Made by a program: the position numbers and the translations under genes | The notes under the pieces: generated by a model | Told to the model about the DNA's origin: nothing | The model's input: only the letters and a program-made list of their open reading frames with translations | The model's database searches: none | Part shown: positions 44,477 through 58,073 of the stretch, piece by piece | Position numbering within the stretch: the first letter of the stretch is position 1 | Layout: every line of letters starts with the position of its first letter | NCBI GenBank assembly: GCA_024397995.1 | Contig: CP073746.1 | Coordinates: 248,001-312,000, forward strand | DNA length: 64,000 nucleotides | Direction of reading: 5' to 3' | Source of the DNA: a bacterium SCSIO 12827 | GTDB lineage: Bacteria > Pseudomonadota > Alphaproteobacteria > Rhodospirillales > Casp-alpha2

Positions 44477-45379
44477 TTACTTTTCGTTCACCGGCCAGTC
44501 CGGGCGGATGGCGCGGATCAGGCCCGCGTGGTCCAGGTCGCCGTCGCCGGCGGCGATCACCCGGTCGTAGAGATCACGGCTGAGCGCCGTCGCCGGCAGT
44601 TCGATTCCCAGGTGTTCGGCCAGTTCCATGGCCTGGTCCATGTCCTTGCGCTGGATCGGGCAGCGCGCGCCCGGGGTGAACTTGCCCTCGACCATGCGCA
44701 GGCCGTGGACCTCGAGAATGCGCGAGTCGGCGAACCCACCGCCCAGCGCTTCCCGGACCTTGCCCGGATCGACCCCCGCCGCCTGGGCCAGGGACAGGGC
44801 CTCGGCCACGGCGCCGATGTTCAGGCCGACGATGACCTGATTGGCGGCCTTGGCGACCTGCCCGGCCCCGGTCGGGCCGACATGAGTGATCTTTCCGCCC
44901 AGGACCTGAAGGATCGGCAGGGCGCGGGCGAAGGCATCGTCCGTGCCGCCGGCCATGATGGTCAGGTTTCCGGCCTCGGCCCCCAGGGTGCCGCCGGATA
45001 CGGGCGCATCCACATAATCCGCCCCCAGTTCTTGCGCCTTGGCCGCCAGCATGCGGGTGACCAGCAGCTTCGATGTGCCCATGTCGACCACCAGCTTGCC
45101 CTGCAGGGAGGCCGCGTTGAACACGCCGTCCTCGCCCAGCAGGACCTGTTCCAGGGCCGGGGTGTCCGACAGCATGCAGATGACGACGTCGGATGCCTCC
45201 GCCGCGGCGCGGGGGTTGGCCGCCGGGGCCATGCCTTCCCGGGAAAGTTCCTCGATGACGCCTTGCGAGCGGTTGGTGATGACCAGTTTGGCTCCGGCCT
45301 GCATCAGGTTTCGCGCCATGGGCTTGCCCATCAGGCCCAAACCGATGAAGCCGATGGTCGTTCCCGCAAGATTGGTCAT
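44477..45379 (-). CDS. Beta-hydroxyacid dehydrogenase (GarR/3-hydroxyisobutyrate dehydrogenase type)
   Basis: A 300-residue NAD(P)-dependent enzyme: cofactor loop GFIGLGLMGKPMARNL (10-25), substrate loop YVDAPVSGGTLGAEAGNLTIMAGG and catalytic Lys in GAGQVAKAANQVIVG. This is the pattern of tartronate semialdehyde reductase and 3-hydroxyisobutyrate dehydrogenase; which substrate is used cannot be told from the sequence. Stop lies ten bases from the stop of the convergent kinase gene. Confidence 0.9.
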   Translation of the reverse strand: MTNLAGTTIGFIGLGLMGKPMARNLMQAGAKLVITNRSQGVIEELSREGMAPAANPRAAAEASDVVICMLSDTPALEQVLLGEDGVFNAASLQGKLVVDMGTSKLLVTRMLAAKAQELGADYVDAPVSGGTLGAEAGNLTIMAGGTDDAFARALPILQVLGGKITHVGPTGAGQVAKAANQVIVGLNIGAVAEALSLAQAAGVDPGKVREALGGGFADSRILEVHGLRMVEGKFTPGARCPIQRKDMDQAMELAEHLGIELPATALSRDLYDRVIAAGDGDLDHAGLIRAIRPDWPVNEK

Positions 45380-45470
45380 CCGTAACTCTCCCCTTTATAA
45401 ATAAAGCCGCACCCGTTATGGGAGGGGCGCCGTTCGCCGGTCAAGCCCCTGCATCCTTTTCGGAGCCTTC

Positions 45471-46430
45471 ATGGAACCCGTCCTCAACGTCGTCCTGCCC
45501 GTGTTCGCCATCATCCTGTCGGGATATCTGGCCGGCCGCGCGGGCGTCATGGGGCCGTCCTCGACCGATGCACTCAACCGGTTCGTCTATTACGTGGCGT
45601 TGCCGGTTTTGCTCGGCCATTCCATGGCCCGGGTCGATGCCGCGACGATTTTCGACTGGCCCTTCATCCTGGCCTATCTGGGCGGCAACGGGGTGACCTT
45701 CGCGGGCGCCTATTTCCTGTCGCGACACGCATTCAAGAACGACATGTCGCAGTCGTCCCTGTTCGCCATGGTCTCCGTCTTCGCCAACACGGGCTACATG
45801 GGGATTCCCCTGGCCATCGTCGCCTTCGGGCCTGATGCGGCCCTGCCGGCGGCCATCGCGACCGTGTTCCAGACCCTGGTGTTCATTACCGTGACCGAGG
45901 TTCTGATCGCCGCGGGCAAAAGCAAGGGCACGGGCCAGGCTCTGGCGAAAGTGTTCGTCGATTCCCTGTGGGGCCTGATCAAAAGCCCGCTGTTCATCGG
46001 CTGCGCCATCGGCATGGCTTGGTCGCTCGGCGGGCTCAAACTGCCGGTGCCGGTCGATACCTACGCCACGGTGCTGGGGGCGGCGGCTGGGCCGGGGGCG
46101 TTGTTCGCGCTCGGCCTGTTCCTGGTCGGCAAGCCGATTTCAGAAGGTATGGGCGAGGTTTCGGTCATGGTCGTGATCAAGCTTTTGATCCATCCGGTGG
46201 TGACCTGGATGCTCGGCGCCTATGTGTTCGACGTGCGGTTGGATTGGCTGGTCGTGCTGGTCATGCTGGCGGCTCTGCCGACGGGGGCCAGCTGCTTCGT
46301 CCTGGCCCAGCAGCAGAACATCTATATCCGCCGGACCTCCGCGGCGACCCTGTTCTCGACCCTCATCGCGGTCGTCACCATCGGCGCGTTCTTCGCCCTG
46401 CCGCAGGTCGCGGACATTCTCCAGCCCTAG
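45471..46430 (+). CDS. AEC-family transporter (auxin efflux carrier superfamily)
   Basis: A 319-residue inner-membrane protein with about ten helices in two halves. VLPVFAIILSGYLAGRAGVM, NRFVYYVALPVLL, FANTGYMGIPLAIVAFG and the C-terminal LPTGASCFVLAQQQNIYIRRTSAATLFSTLIAVVT are typical of AEC members (malonate, malate or other organic acid transport). GGAG precedes the ATG by six bases. It diverges from the dehydrogenase gene, so both may serve the same organic acid. Its TAG overlaps the stop of the convergent helicase (CTAG, 46427-46430). Confidence 0.88.
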   Translation: MEPVLNVVLPVFAIILSGYLAGRAGVMGPSSTDALNRFVYYVALPVLLGHSMARVDAATIFDWPFILAYLGGNGVTFAGAYFLSRHAFKNDMSQSSLFAMVSVFANTGYMGIPLAIVAFGPDAALPAAIATVFQTLVFITVTEVLIAAGKSKGTGQALAKVFVDSLWGLIKSPLFIGCAIGMAWSLGGLKLPVPVDTYATVLGAAAGPGALFALGLFLVGKPISEGMGEVSVMVVIKLLIHPVVTWMLGAYVFDVRLDWLVVLVMLAALPTGASCFVLAQQQNIYIRRTSAATLFSTLIAVVTIGAFFALPQVADILQP

Positions 46431-49204
46431 CCTTGGTCCTGATCCGGCGTATCCGAAAGAAACGCCTTCACCTGCTGCACCGCCTCGCTCAGGCCCAGGC
46501 GCTGGATTTCCACGCCGGCAGGAAAGGCGGCGGCCAGGCGCGTCGGCAGGGCGCGGTCCAACATCACGAAAATGCCCCGGTCCCCGGCCCGGCGGATCAA
46601 TCGCCCGAACGCCTGTTTCAGCTTGAGCCGCGTCAGCGCCTCGTCGAAATCGCGCCCGCCGAAGGCATTGCGCCGCGCCTTGTGCAGGATGTCAGGGCGC
46701 GGCCAGGGCACTCTGTCAAAAACAATAAGCCGGAGCGAGCGGCCCGGCACGTCGACTCCGTCACGCACTGCGTCCGTTCCCAAAAGGCAGGCGTTTTCCT
46801 CGGCCCGGAAGATGTCGATCAGCGTGCCGGTGTCCAGCGGCTCCACATGCTGGGCGTATAGGGGGATGTCCAGATCCTCAAGCGGCCCGGCAATGCGCTG
46901 ATGCACGGCACGCAGGCGGTTGATGGCGGTGAACAGGCCGAGCGCCCCGCCGCCGGACGCGATGAACAGTTCGCGGTAGGCGGCGGAAACCTGATCGGCC
47001 GAATTGCGGTTCACGTCGCCGACCACCAGCACGCGGGTCTGCTTGCCGTAATCGAAGGGCGAGGGCACGGTCACATGCTGCGCCGGGCGGGTCATGTGAA
47101 CGGCCCCCGTGCGGGCCGATGCCTGGGGCCAGCCGTCACCGTCCGGGTCGCGGTCGTCGTTGGTGATGTCGCGCAAGGTGGCCGAGGTCACCAAGACGCC
47201 GTGGGCTTCCGAGGCCACGTCACGGGTGAAGGGCAAGGTCGGGTCCACGTAATGGCGATGGAAGGCGACATCGACTTCGCGCCCGAATTGACGTTCGACC
47301 GCGAACCAGTCGACGAAGGTCTCCGGCGTTTCGCTTTTGAGCGCCTTCAGCATGTCGCGCCAGGCCGCGATCTGGGCCAGGCCCCGGCGTTCCAGGGACT
47401 TGGCCACGGCCTCGATTCGGTTGCGGGTTTGGCTGTCCAGGCTGTCGGCCTCGTCGTCCAGCTTACCGGCCAGGCGCTCGATCAGCTCGCCCATGGGCTT
47501 GCCCATCTTGGCCAGCGCGCCCTCCAGTTCCCCGGCCGCAGCCAGCAGGCCGTCCGTCGCCGGATGGGGTTCGCACTCCAGGGAATAGCCGGCGTCGGCG
47601 TCCTCCGCCCGGGCTAGGACCTGGGCGCGAAGGCGGGCCAGGAAATCCTCCGACGGGCCGCGCGGCCCGGCTTCGATGCGTTGCCGCCAGCCGGGGCCGG
47701 GCAGGCAGCGGGCGGCGGCCAAAACGGCGTCCAGGGCGTCCTGGGCCTTGTCGTCGTCGGAAATTAGGTCCTCGATGCGGGCCCGCAGGCCGCGCGATCG
47801 CGACCGCTGGCCTTCCTCCGCCCCGACCAGCCAGCGCCTGAGGTCCGCCGTCTCGAACCCGGACAGATGGGCGGAAAAGGCGCCGTCGGCGGCGTTGAAC
47901 AGATGATGGCCTTCGTCGAACACATAACGCAGCGGCAGGCCGCCGCCGTCGTCGGACCCGATGCCGCCCATGGCCGCCTGGATCATCACCAGGGCATGGT
48001 TGGCGACCACGATCTCCGCATGCTTGGCCCGGCGTTGCGATCGTTCGATGAAGCATTTTCCGTAATGGGCGCAGGCGGCATAGACGCATTCACCCCGGGT
48101 GTCCGTCAAATCCGTGGTCAGGCCCGTACCCATGAGGTCCGCCAGCCAGGCCGGGAAGTCGCCGCCCACCATGTCGCCGTCGCGGGTCGCCAACGCCCAG
48201 CGGGCCAACAGGCCGAGGGCGATTGAGGCCGGACCCGGCATCTGTAGGGAGCGGTTCAACGCTTCCTCGTAATTCAGGATGCAGAAATAGTTTTCCCGCC
48301 CCTTGCGCACGACGACCTTCTGTTCCTTCTCCACCGCGTCGGGGTAGAGCCGATCGAGCTCCGCATCCAATTGCCTTTGCAGGTTACGGGTGAAGGTCGA
48401 GATCCACACCGTGCCCTGGTTCTTTTTCGCCCAGACACTGGCGGGCGCGATATAGCCCAGCGTCTTACCCACGCCCGTGCCGGCCTCGGCCAAGACGAAG
48501 CGCGGCTCCCCCGCCCGGTCGCGGGGCAGGAAGGCGGCGGTGGCGCCGGCGGCGTAATCGGCCTGTTGGGGGCGCTGCTCCGACCCGCGGCCCAACAGGA
48601 CCGCCAGTTGCGCGCGGGCTTCCGCGGCCGCCACGGGCTGATTGCCGGCCGGCGGCGGCGGGGCCTCGTCCTCCCAATCGGGCAGGCGCTGCCAGATCAT
48701 CAGGCCCCGGCGGGTCGACGCCGAATGGGGTTCTTCCCCGGCCCCGAGCGCCGCCAGCACGGCGGATGTCCAGGGCCAGCCACCCCGGCCCATGGACCAG
48801 GCGATGGCGGCGGTGTCGCCCCGCCCTTCCTGGCCAAGTTCGGTCAGCAGTCGATGGGCGGCCAGGGCCAGCACCTCGGCCTCCGCCTCGTGGCTGGCGG
48901 GCAGGGCCAGATTCAGGGCCTCGGCCAGGCCCCGCGGCGTCGGCAGGCAGAACTTGGCCGGGCGGCAGAAGGCGAACAGTTCCAGCAGGTCGAGGGCAGG
49001 GATGCTTTGAAGGTTCAGCCGCCTGGCCGTCGCCTTGGCATGGCAGACCATGACGCGGTCGATCTTGCGTACCCGGCGGGATGCTTCGGCCGGTGTCAGG
49101 GTCTCGATCTCGCCCTCGGGCGTCAGCCAGGCGGCATGGCGCACGCCGACCACCAGGGCGGGCACGTCGCGAAGCTGCGGAAAGGGGCCGCCGGACGCGG
49201 TCAC
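46427..49204 (-). CDS. DinG/XPD-like ATP-dependent DNA helicase with Fe-S cysteines
   Basis: A 925-residue superfamily 2 helicase. Walker A AEAGTGVGKT (239-248), DEGH box VFDEGHH (430-433) and the C-terminal motifs LVTSATLRD, LLGTDAVRDGVDVPG and QAFGRLIRRAGDRG are visible. Four cysteines (308, 373, 378, 384, in YFC and CVYAACAHYGKC) can hold the 4Fe-4S cluster of the XPD/DinG class. The N-terminal 220 residues are an extra domain (PALVVGVRHAAWLTPEGEIE) seen in alphaproteobacterial members. A GTG (49202-49204) serves as start. Likely role: unwinding R-loops or damaged forks. Confidence 0.9.
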   Translation of the reverse strand: MTASGGPFPQLRDVPALVVGVRHAAWLTPEGEIETLTPAEASRRVRKIDRVMVCHAKATARRLNLQSIPALDLLELFAFCRPAKFCLPTPRGLAEALNLALPASHEAEAEVLALAAHRLLTELGQEGRGDTAAIAWSMGRGGWPWTSAVLAALGAGEEPHSASTRRGLMIWQRLPDWEDEAPPPPAGNQPVAAAEARAQLAVLLGRGSEQRPQQADYAAGATAAFLPRDRAGEPRFVLAEAGTGVGKTLGYIAPASVWAKKNQGTVWISTFTRNLQRQLDAELDRLYPDAVEKEQKVVVRKGRENYFCILNYEEALNRSLQMPGPASIALGLLARWALATRDGDMVGGDFPAWLADLMGTGLTTDLTDTRGECVYAACAHYGKCFIERSQRRAKHAEIVVANHALVMIQAAMGGIGSDDGGGLPLRYVFDEGHHLFNAADGAFSAHLSGFETADLRRWLVGAEEGQRSRSRGLRARIEDLISDDDKAQDALDAVLAAARCLPGPGWRQRIEAGPRGPSEDFLARLRAQVLARAEDADAGYSLECEPHPATDGLLAAAGELEGALAKMGKPMGELIERLAGKLDDEADSLDSQTRNRIEAVAKSLERRGLAQIAAWRDMLKALKSETPETFVDWFAVERQFGREVDVAFHRHYVDPTLPFTRDVASEAHGVLVTSATLRDITNDDRDPDGDGWPQASARTGAVHMTRPAQHVTVPSPFDYGKQTRVLVVGDVNRNSADQVSAAYRELFIASGGGALGLFTAINRLRAVHQRIAGPLEDLDIPLYAQHVEPLDTGTLIDIFRAEENACLLGTDAVRDGVDVPGRSLRLIVFDRVPWPRPDILHKARRNAFGGRDFDEALTRLKLKQAFGRLIRRAGDRGIFVMLDRALPTRLAAAFPAGVEIQRLGLSEAVQQVKAFLSDTPDQDQG

Positions 49205-49309
49205 GGTCGGGGCACGCCTTGGGGGCGGGGCGGGGGGTTCATGGCGGGGCGAATCATCGCGCCATGATGCGCCAGGGGCCGATGAAATCCAAGCGGCGGA
49301 GACGTCGAA

Positions 49310-53062
<3,753 letters not shown>

Positions 53063-54016
53063 CGGCGTCGCTCCCCATCGGATGCTTGGGGCGCACGCCC
53101 AGCATGTGACAGATGGCGTAGGTCAGATCCGCCTGGTTCAGGGTATAGAAGTGGAACTGCTTGTCGCCGAAGGCGTGCAGGGTGCGGCACTGTTCGGCGA
53201 CCAGGGAGGCGGCGACCAGCTTGTGTGTGTCGGGGTCGTTCTCAAGCCCGTCGAATAGATCGCCCAGCCAGCGCGGGATCGTCGCCCCGCAGCGCTTGGA
53301 GAAATTCGCGACCTTGGTGAAATTGTGGATCGGCATGATGCCGGGGATGATCGGCACCCAGATGCCGGCGGCCCGCGCCTGATCGACGAAGCGCAGATAG
53401 ACATCGGTGTCGAAGAAGTACTGGGTGATCGCCTGATCGGCGCCGGCGTCGATCTTGCGCTTCAGGTTGTCCATGTCGGCCTTGGCGCTGCGCGCCTCGG
53501 GGTGGACTTCCGGATAGGCACCGACGGAAATGTTGAAATCGCCGATCTGGCGCAGTCCGGCAACCAGATCGCAGGCGAAGGCATAGCCGCCGGCGTGCGG
53601 CGTGTAATGGCCGGATGAATCCTGCGGGTCGCCGCGCAAGGCCACGATATGGCGCACGCCCATGTCCCAATAGTCCTGGGCGACGGTGTCGATTTCCTGG
53701 GTCGTTGCATCGACGCAGGTCAGATGCGCCGCTGGCAGAAGGTCGGTTTCGTCAAGCAGGCGCTTGACCGTGGCGTGGGTGCGCTCACGGGTCGAGCCAC
53801 CGGCGCCATAGGTCACGGAAACGTATTTGGGGTTGAGCGGCGCCAGACGCTGGATGCTGTCCCACAGATTGGCCTCGGCGCGCTCGCTCGACGGCGGAAA
53901 GAACTCGAACGAAACCTCGACGTCGTCGGGCAGGGCGGCGGCGACGGACCCGCCGGCAACGGCGGCGCGGCCGAAGGCGGCAACCTGGCGCAGGGTATCA
54001 GTGGGCGGTTTGGGCA

Positions 54017-55024
54017 TCAGGCTGTATTCTCCAGGGTGCGGCCCGCGGCGGGCTTTGTCAGAACCGGCGCGGCATCGGTGTTGGCGGCGGCGGGGATCTT
54101 GACCGCGGACCACAGGGTCACGGTCAGGGGATCGCCGGAAAGATGGCGGATGGCGCGCGGCGTCAGGCCGGCGCTCTTTAACCAGGCTTCGGCCTGGGTA
54201 TCAGGAAAGCCCAGGCGGCGGTGCTGGTGGTCGCGGCGCAGGGTTTCTTCTTCATGGGGGGCGAAATCGACGATCAAAAGTGTCCCGCCGGGGCGGACCA
54301 TGGCGGTCGCCGCCTCGATGGCGCGCACCGGATCATCGAGGTAGTGCAGCACCTGATGCAGGGTTACCAGGTCGAAGGTTTCGGCCGGGAACGGCAATTG
54401 GGTGATGTCCGCCTGGCGGACCTGACAGTGGCTCAGCCCGGCACTGTCCAGGTTGGCGCGGGCCACGGCCAGCATCTCGCGGGATAGATCGACCCCCTGG
54501 GCATGTTCCGTGCGTCCGGCCAACAGTTCAAGAATACGGCCGGTGCCGGTGCCTAGGTCCAGGTGGCGTTCGATGGTTTCGGGGGCAAGGTCGAGGATTG
54601 CCTTTTCGACCACGGCGTCATCGACGTGGAGCGAGCGCAACCGGTCCCATTGTCCGGCGTTTTCGCGGAAGTAACGGGCGGCCTCTTCGGCCCGTTCGCG
54701 CTTGATCTGCACCAGGCGCTGACGGTCGCGGGCCAGAACCTCGTCGTCAAGCGGGGCAAGATCGACCAGGCGGGCAGCCAAGTCCGTCTGCGGGCCGTCC
54801 TGGGCGAGGCGATGGAACACCCAGCTGCCTTCCGGCACGCGGGCCAACAGCCCGGCAGCGGTCAGCACCTTCAGGTGGCGGGAAATGCGCGGCTGGCTTT
54901 GGCCCAGGATGCGGACCAGTTCGGATACCGTCAATTCGCCGTCGGCACAAAGCGCCAGAATGCGAAGGCGGGTCGGTTCCGCCGCCGCGCGCATGCCGGC
55001 CATGGTGTCATCCAAGGTTCTCAT
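54017..55024 (-). CDS. ArsR-type HTH and SAM-binding methyltransferase fusion regulator (SahR-like)
   Basis: A 335-residue protein. Residues 1-100 form an ArsR winged helix (AAEPTRLRILALCADGELTVSELVRILGQSQPRISRHLKVLTAAGLL). Residues about 140-310 form a class I methyltransferase fold (HLDLGTGTGRILELLAGR, then VRQADITQLPFPAETFDLV). Placed in front of metF-metH, it fits the SahR type of regulator, in which the second domain senses S-adenosylhomocysteine rather than catalysing; this is my recollection of the family. A perfect palindrome lies in its own promoter, consistent with autorepression of the operon. Confidence 0.88.
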   Translation of the reverse strand: MRTLDDTMAGMRAAAEPTRLRILALCADGELTVSELVRILGQSQPRISRHLKVLTAAGLLARVPEGSWVFHRLAQDGPQTDLAARLVDLAPLDDEVLARDRQRLVQIKRERAEEAARYFRENAGQWDRLRSLHVDDAVVEKAILDLAPETIERHLDLGTGTGRILELLAGRTEHAQGVDLSREMLAVARANLDSAGLSHCQVRQADITQLPFPAETFDLVTLHQVLHYLDDPVRAIEAATAMVRPGGTLLIVDFAPHEEETLRRDHQHRRLGFPDTQAEAWLKSAGLTPRAIRHLSGDPLTVTLWSAVKIPAAANTDAAPVLTKPAAGRTLENTA

Positions 55025-55032
55025 AAGTCGTC

Positions 55033-55061
55033 ATATACATATAAAGATATCTTTATGTCAA
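55033..55061 (-). promoter_or_regulatory. Promoter of the metF-metH operon with a perfect palindromic operator
   Basis: On the minus strand TTGACA (55061-55056) is followed by a 17-base spacer and GTATAT (55038-55033). The 16-bp perfect palindrome ATAAAGATATCTTTAT (55041-55056) fills the spacer. A repressor bound there would block RNA polymerase. The regulator gene starts at 55024, nine bases beyond the -10. Confidence 0.8.
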
Positions 55062-55455
55062 TTGGAAAACTTGACGTCGTCATCTTTCGTGTGCGGCAGG
55101 CGATGGGCGTCGGAAGCCGCCCACGGCGATTCCGCGTTGCGGAATACTCCGTGGTAGGCGTCGGACTCTTTAGTTTGGTATAGTTTTGACGCGGTCGATG
55201 ATCCGGGGCGGAACCTCGGGCATTGCCTAACAAAACCGCGAGAAGTCGTGGGAGGGCTCGTTCTGGGAGGACAGCCATCACCTTTAGACGATCGGCGGAC
55301 GCCTGTTGACGGCGGACCGTTACGCGCGCGCGTGGCCCAAGGGCCGGGCCGGGCGGCTGCTGACCTATGGGCCATTCCGGTTTTTGCGGGGCAGCCAACG
55401 ACCACAAATCACCGAATAAAAACAAACGCGTCGAATACCCAGCACAGGGGGAATC
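55062..55455 (+). other. Intergenic region between metF operon promoter and chemoreceptor gene
   Basis: About 390 bp with no coding signal. It contains a GGCCC-AA-GGGCC inverted repeat and an alternating CGCGCGCG tract near 55323-55330. A promoter for the chemoreceptor should lie here, but I could not pick one with confidence (no clear sigma-28 element). Confidence 0.35.
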
Positions 55456-57798
55456 ATGAACAATTTACGGATCAGCACGGCGAGCCGGCTGCTGCTCATC
55501 GCCATCGTGGTGACGGGCATCATCCAGGTCGCCAACGTGCTCCGAATCACCAATAACGTCGAAACCATCGACGATGCCTGGGTCGAATTTCAGGAAGCAC
55601 AAAACGAAAAAGTCCGCCTTCTCGGCGATCTTCGCTCGGCCATGGGGTATGGCGGCCTGATCGAGAACTTCAAGGACTACATGCTGCGCCAGACGGACGA
55701 GTATCTGGAGAACATCAAGAAGTTCACCGACAAGTCCATGAGCATCATCAAGACCTACGAAGGCCTGGGGCTGAACGACACGGAAACGTCGGCGCTCAGC
55801 ACGCTCGAGGAAATCGTCACGGTCTATGGCGCGCAGGCGGGCGAGATTGAAACGCTGACTTTCGACGCCGTCGGGGCCGAGGAGATCGACGTCAAGATCC
55901 AGATCGACCCGATGCCGGCGCTGGAGGCGCTGAAGGTTCTTGCCCAGGCGGCCGAAGGTAAAAAGAAGAAGGGCGCGAAGAAGACCAAGTCGCAGCTTCT
56001 GAATTCGATCCGCGCCCATCTGGGATTCGGTGGCCTGATCCACAATTTCAAGAATCTGGTGATCCGCCGCGATGCGGCCATTGCCGACAAGGTCAAGGCC
56101 GACGTCACGGCCATCGCCGCCGACGCGGCGTCCTACAAGGCCCTTGGCGTGTCGGAAAACGAAGGCAAGCTGCTGGACGGCCTGCTCGGCGTCATCGCCG
56201 GTTACGGCACGGCGGCCGAGACGGTGCTGGCCCAGGCCGGGCAGGGAAAATCGCCCCAGGAGATCGATCAGGCGTTGAGCATCGACGACAGCGCCCTGAC
56301 CGGGGCGCTTGAAGGCCTGAAAGCCGAAATCAAGAATCAGCTCGATGCCAAGTCACAAGCGGTCGAGGACACCCTCGAGGGAGTGCGCAGCCTGGTTCAG
56401 ATCAGCGTGTGGGTCACGGTGGTGATGCTGACCCTGTTGGTCATCGGCAGTTATTGGCTGCTGAATTACCGCGTGCGCGCGCCCATCATGGCGATCACCG
56501 GCGCCATGAACGACCTGGCCGGCGGCAATCTGGAAGCCAAAATTCCAGGCCTCGGCGAAAAGACCGAGGTCGGGGAAATGGCCGGCGCCGTGCAGGTGTT
56601 CAAGGAGAATGCCCAGGAAGTGAACCGCATGACGGCGGAACGCGAGACCGAGGACCGCCGCAACCGCCGGCGGCTGCGCGGCGAAGTTCTGGCGCTCAAC
56701 TCGGCGCTGGAAGAAGAGGTCGCCAAGGCGGTCGAACTGGTCAAGGACCGGGTCAACACGGTCGAGAACTCGGCACGGGCGGCGGCGGACCTGTCGCAGT
56801 CGGCCCATACCCAGGCCTCGACCGTGGCATCGGCGGCTGAGGAAGCGACGATCAACGTGCAGACCGTCGCGTCGGCGGCGGAGGAACTCTCGGCCTCGAT
56901 CAACGAGATTTCCTCTCAGGTCGGTCAGTCGTCGCAGATCGCGCGGCAGGCGACCGAGGAAGCCGACCGCACCAACGCCCAGATCCAGGGCCTGGCCCAG
57001 GCGGCGGAGAAGATCGGCGAGGTCGTCAGTTTGATCACCGACATCGCCGAGCAGACCAACCTTCTGGCCCTCAACGCGACCATCGAGGCGGCCCGCGCCG
57101 GCGACGCCGGCAAGGGCTTCGCCGTGGTCGCAAGCGAGGTCAAGAACCTGGCCAATCAGACCGCCAAGGCGACGGAGGAAATCGGCAAGCAGATCGGCGA
57201 CATTCAGTCGGCGACGCAGAACAGTGTCGAGGCCATCGCCGGCATCACCAAGACGATCTCGGACATCAACGAGATTTCATCGTCGGTGGCGGCGGCGGTC
57301 GAACAGCAGGGCATGGCGACCCAGGAGATCGCCCGCAACGTAGAGCAGGCGGCATCGGGCACCCAGGAAGTGTCGTCGAACATCATCCAGGTGACGGAGG
57401 TCGCGGGCCAGTCCGGCGACGCGGCGTCGCAGCAGCTGGAGGCGGCGGCCCAGGTCAAGTCGGGCATCGACCACATGAACGAACGCCTGCTGGAGATTAT
57501 CCGCGACAGCCAGGATCCGGAATGGGCGGGCCGTCATCCGGTGGGCACCAAGGTCAAGGCGACCGTGGCCGGGGTGGAGCGGGAAACGACGCTGCACAGC
57601 CTGTCGAAGGGCGGCGGGATCGTGATCGACCGCGGGCTCCAGGTCGCCGAGGGCGAGATGTTCACCATCGAACTTCCGGGTGTGGGCGCGGTCAAGGCGG
57701 CGATCATCGCCAAGACCGAAGATCATACCCATGCGCGGCTTGAATTGGACGAGGACCAGACGGACAGGTTCCGAATATACGTCGACGGTCTGGCGTAG
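55456..57798 (+). CDS. Methyl-accepting chemotaxis protein with duplicated sensor module and PilZ-like tail
   Basis: A 780-residue membrane receptor. TM1 about 11-29 and TM2 about 314-336 enclose a periplasmic domain made of two related units: [20 protein letters not shown] (55-74) and [20 protein letters not shown] (181-200), followed by [10 protein letters not shown] and [10 protein letters not shown] at matching offsets, a period of about 126 residues. A HAMP domain (337-395) and the signalling hairpin ([20 protein letters not shown]) follow. The last 85 residues look like a PilZ fold ([14 protein letters not shown]), but the RxxxR motif and the Asp/Asn of DxSxxG are degraded, so c-di-GMP binding is uncertain. 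Ligand unknown. Confidence 0.9.
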   Translation: MNNLRISTASRLLLIAIVVTGIIQVANVLRITNNVETIDDAWVEFQEAQNEKVRLLGDLRSAMGYGGLIENFKDYMLRQTDEYLENIKKFTDKSMSIIKTYEGLGLNDTETSALSTLEEIVTVYGAQAGEIETLTFDAVGAEEIDVKIQIDPMPALEALKVLAQAAEGKKKKGAKKTKSQLLNSIRAHLGFGGLIHNFKNLVIRRDAAIADKVKADVTAIAADAASYKALGVSENEGKLLDGLLGVIAGYGTAAETVLAQAGQGKSPQEIDQALSIDDSALTGALEGLKAEIKNQLDAKSQAVEDTLEGVRSLVQISVWVTVVMLTLLVIGSYWLLNYRVRAPIMAITGAMNDLAGGNLEAKIPGLGEKTEVGEMAGAVQVFKENAQEVNRMTAERETEDRRNRRRLRGEVLALNSALEEEVAKAVELVKDRVNTVENSARAAADLSQSAHTQASTVASAAEEATINVQTVASAAEELSASINEISSQVGQSSQIARQATEEADRTNAQIQGLAQAAEKIGEVVSLITDIAEQTNLLALNATIEAARAGDAGKGFAVVASEVKNLANQTAKATEEIGKQIGDIQSATQNSVEAIAGITKTISDINEISSSVAAAVEQQGMATQEIARNVEQAASGTQEVSSNIIQVTEVAGQSGDAASQQLEAAAQVKSGIDHMNERLLEIIRDSQDPEWAGRHPVGTKVKATVAGVERETTLHSLSKGGGIVIDRGLQVAEGEMFTIELPGVGAVKAAIIAKTEDHTHARLELDEDQTDRFRIYVDGLA

Positions 57799-58073
57799 CC
57801 GGTTTCTTTTGGCGGGCGTGGGGAGGGTCGCCACGGCCATCATCGACCAGACCGATGTCCACGCTCACCAGCGGCCGGACCCGGACAAGGCCGGGATGGA
57901 GAAGCTTACTTCGTTTCTCGCCGAAGTATCCTGGTGGGTTCGTTCTTGCGTTGACGTCGGATCGGGGGGATTGATGGTCGGGAGACCGTGGCGCATCCGC
58001 CGCCGCGGGAATTCCCGGAGGATGCGTCATTCCCTATCCAGTCCCCGCGCCGTCGCCGCTTCGCATCGTGCTG

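Noticed and set aside
49205-49309. B12 or SAM riboswitch near metH
   Set aside because: No B12-box-like or SAM-box-like sequence was seen near metH or the operon promoter; a palindromic operator explains the control better.
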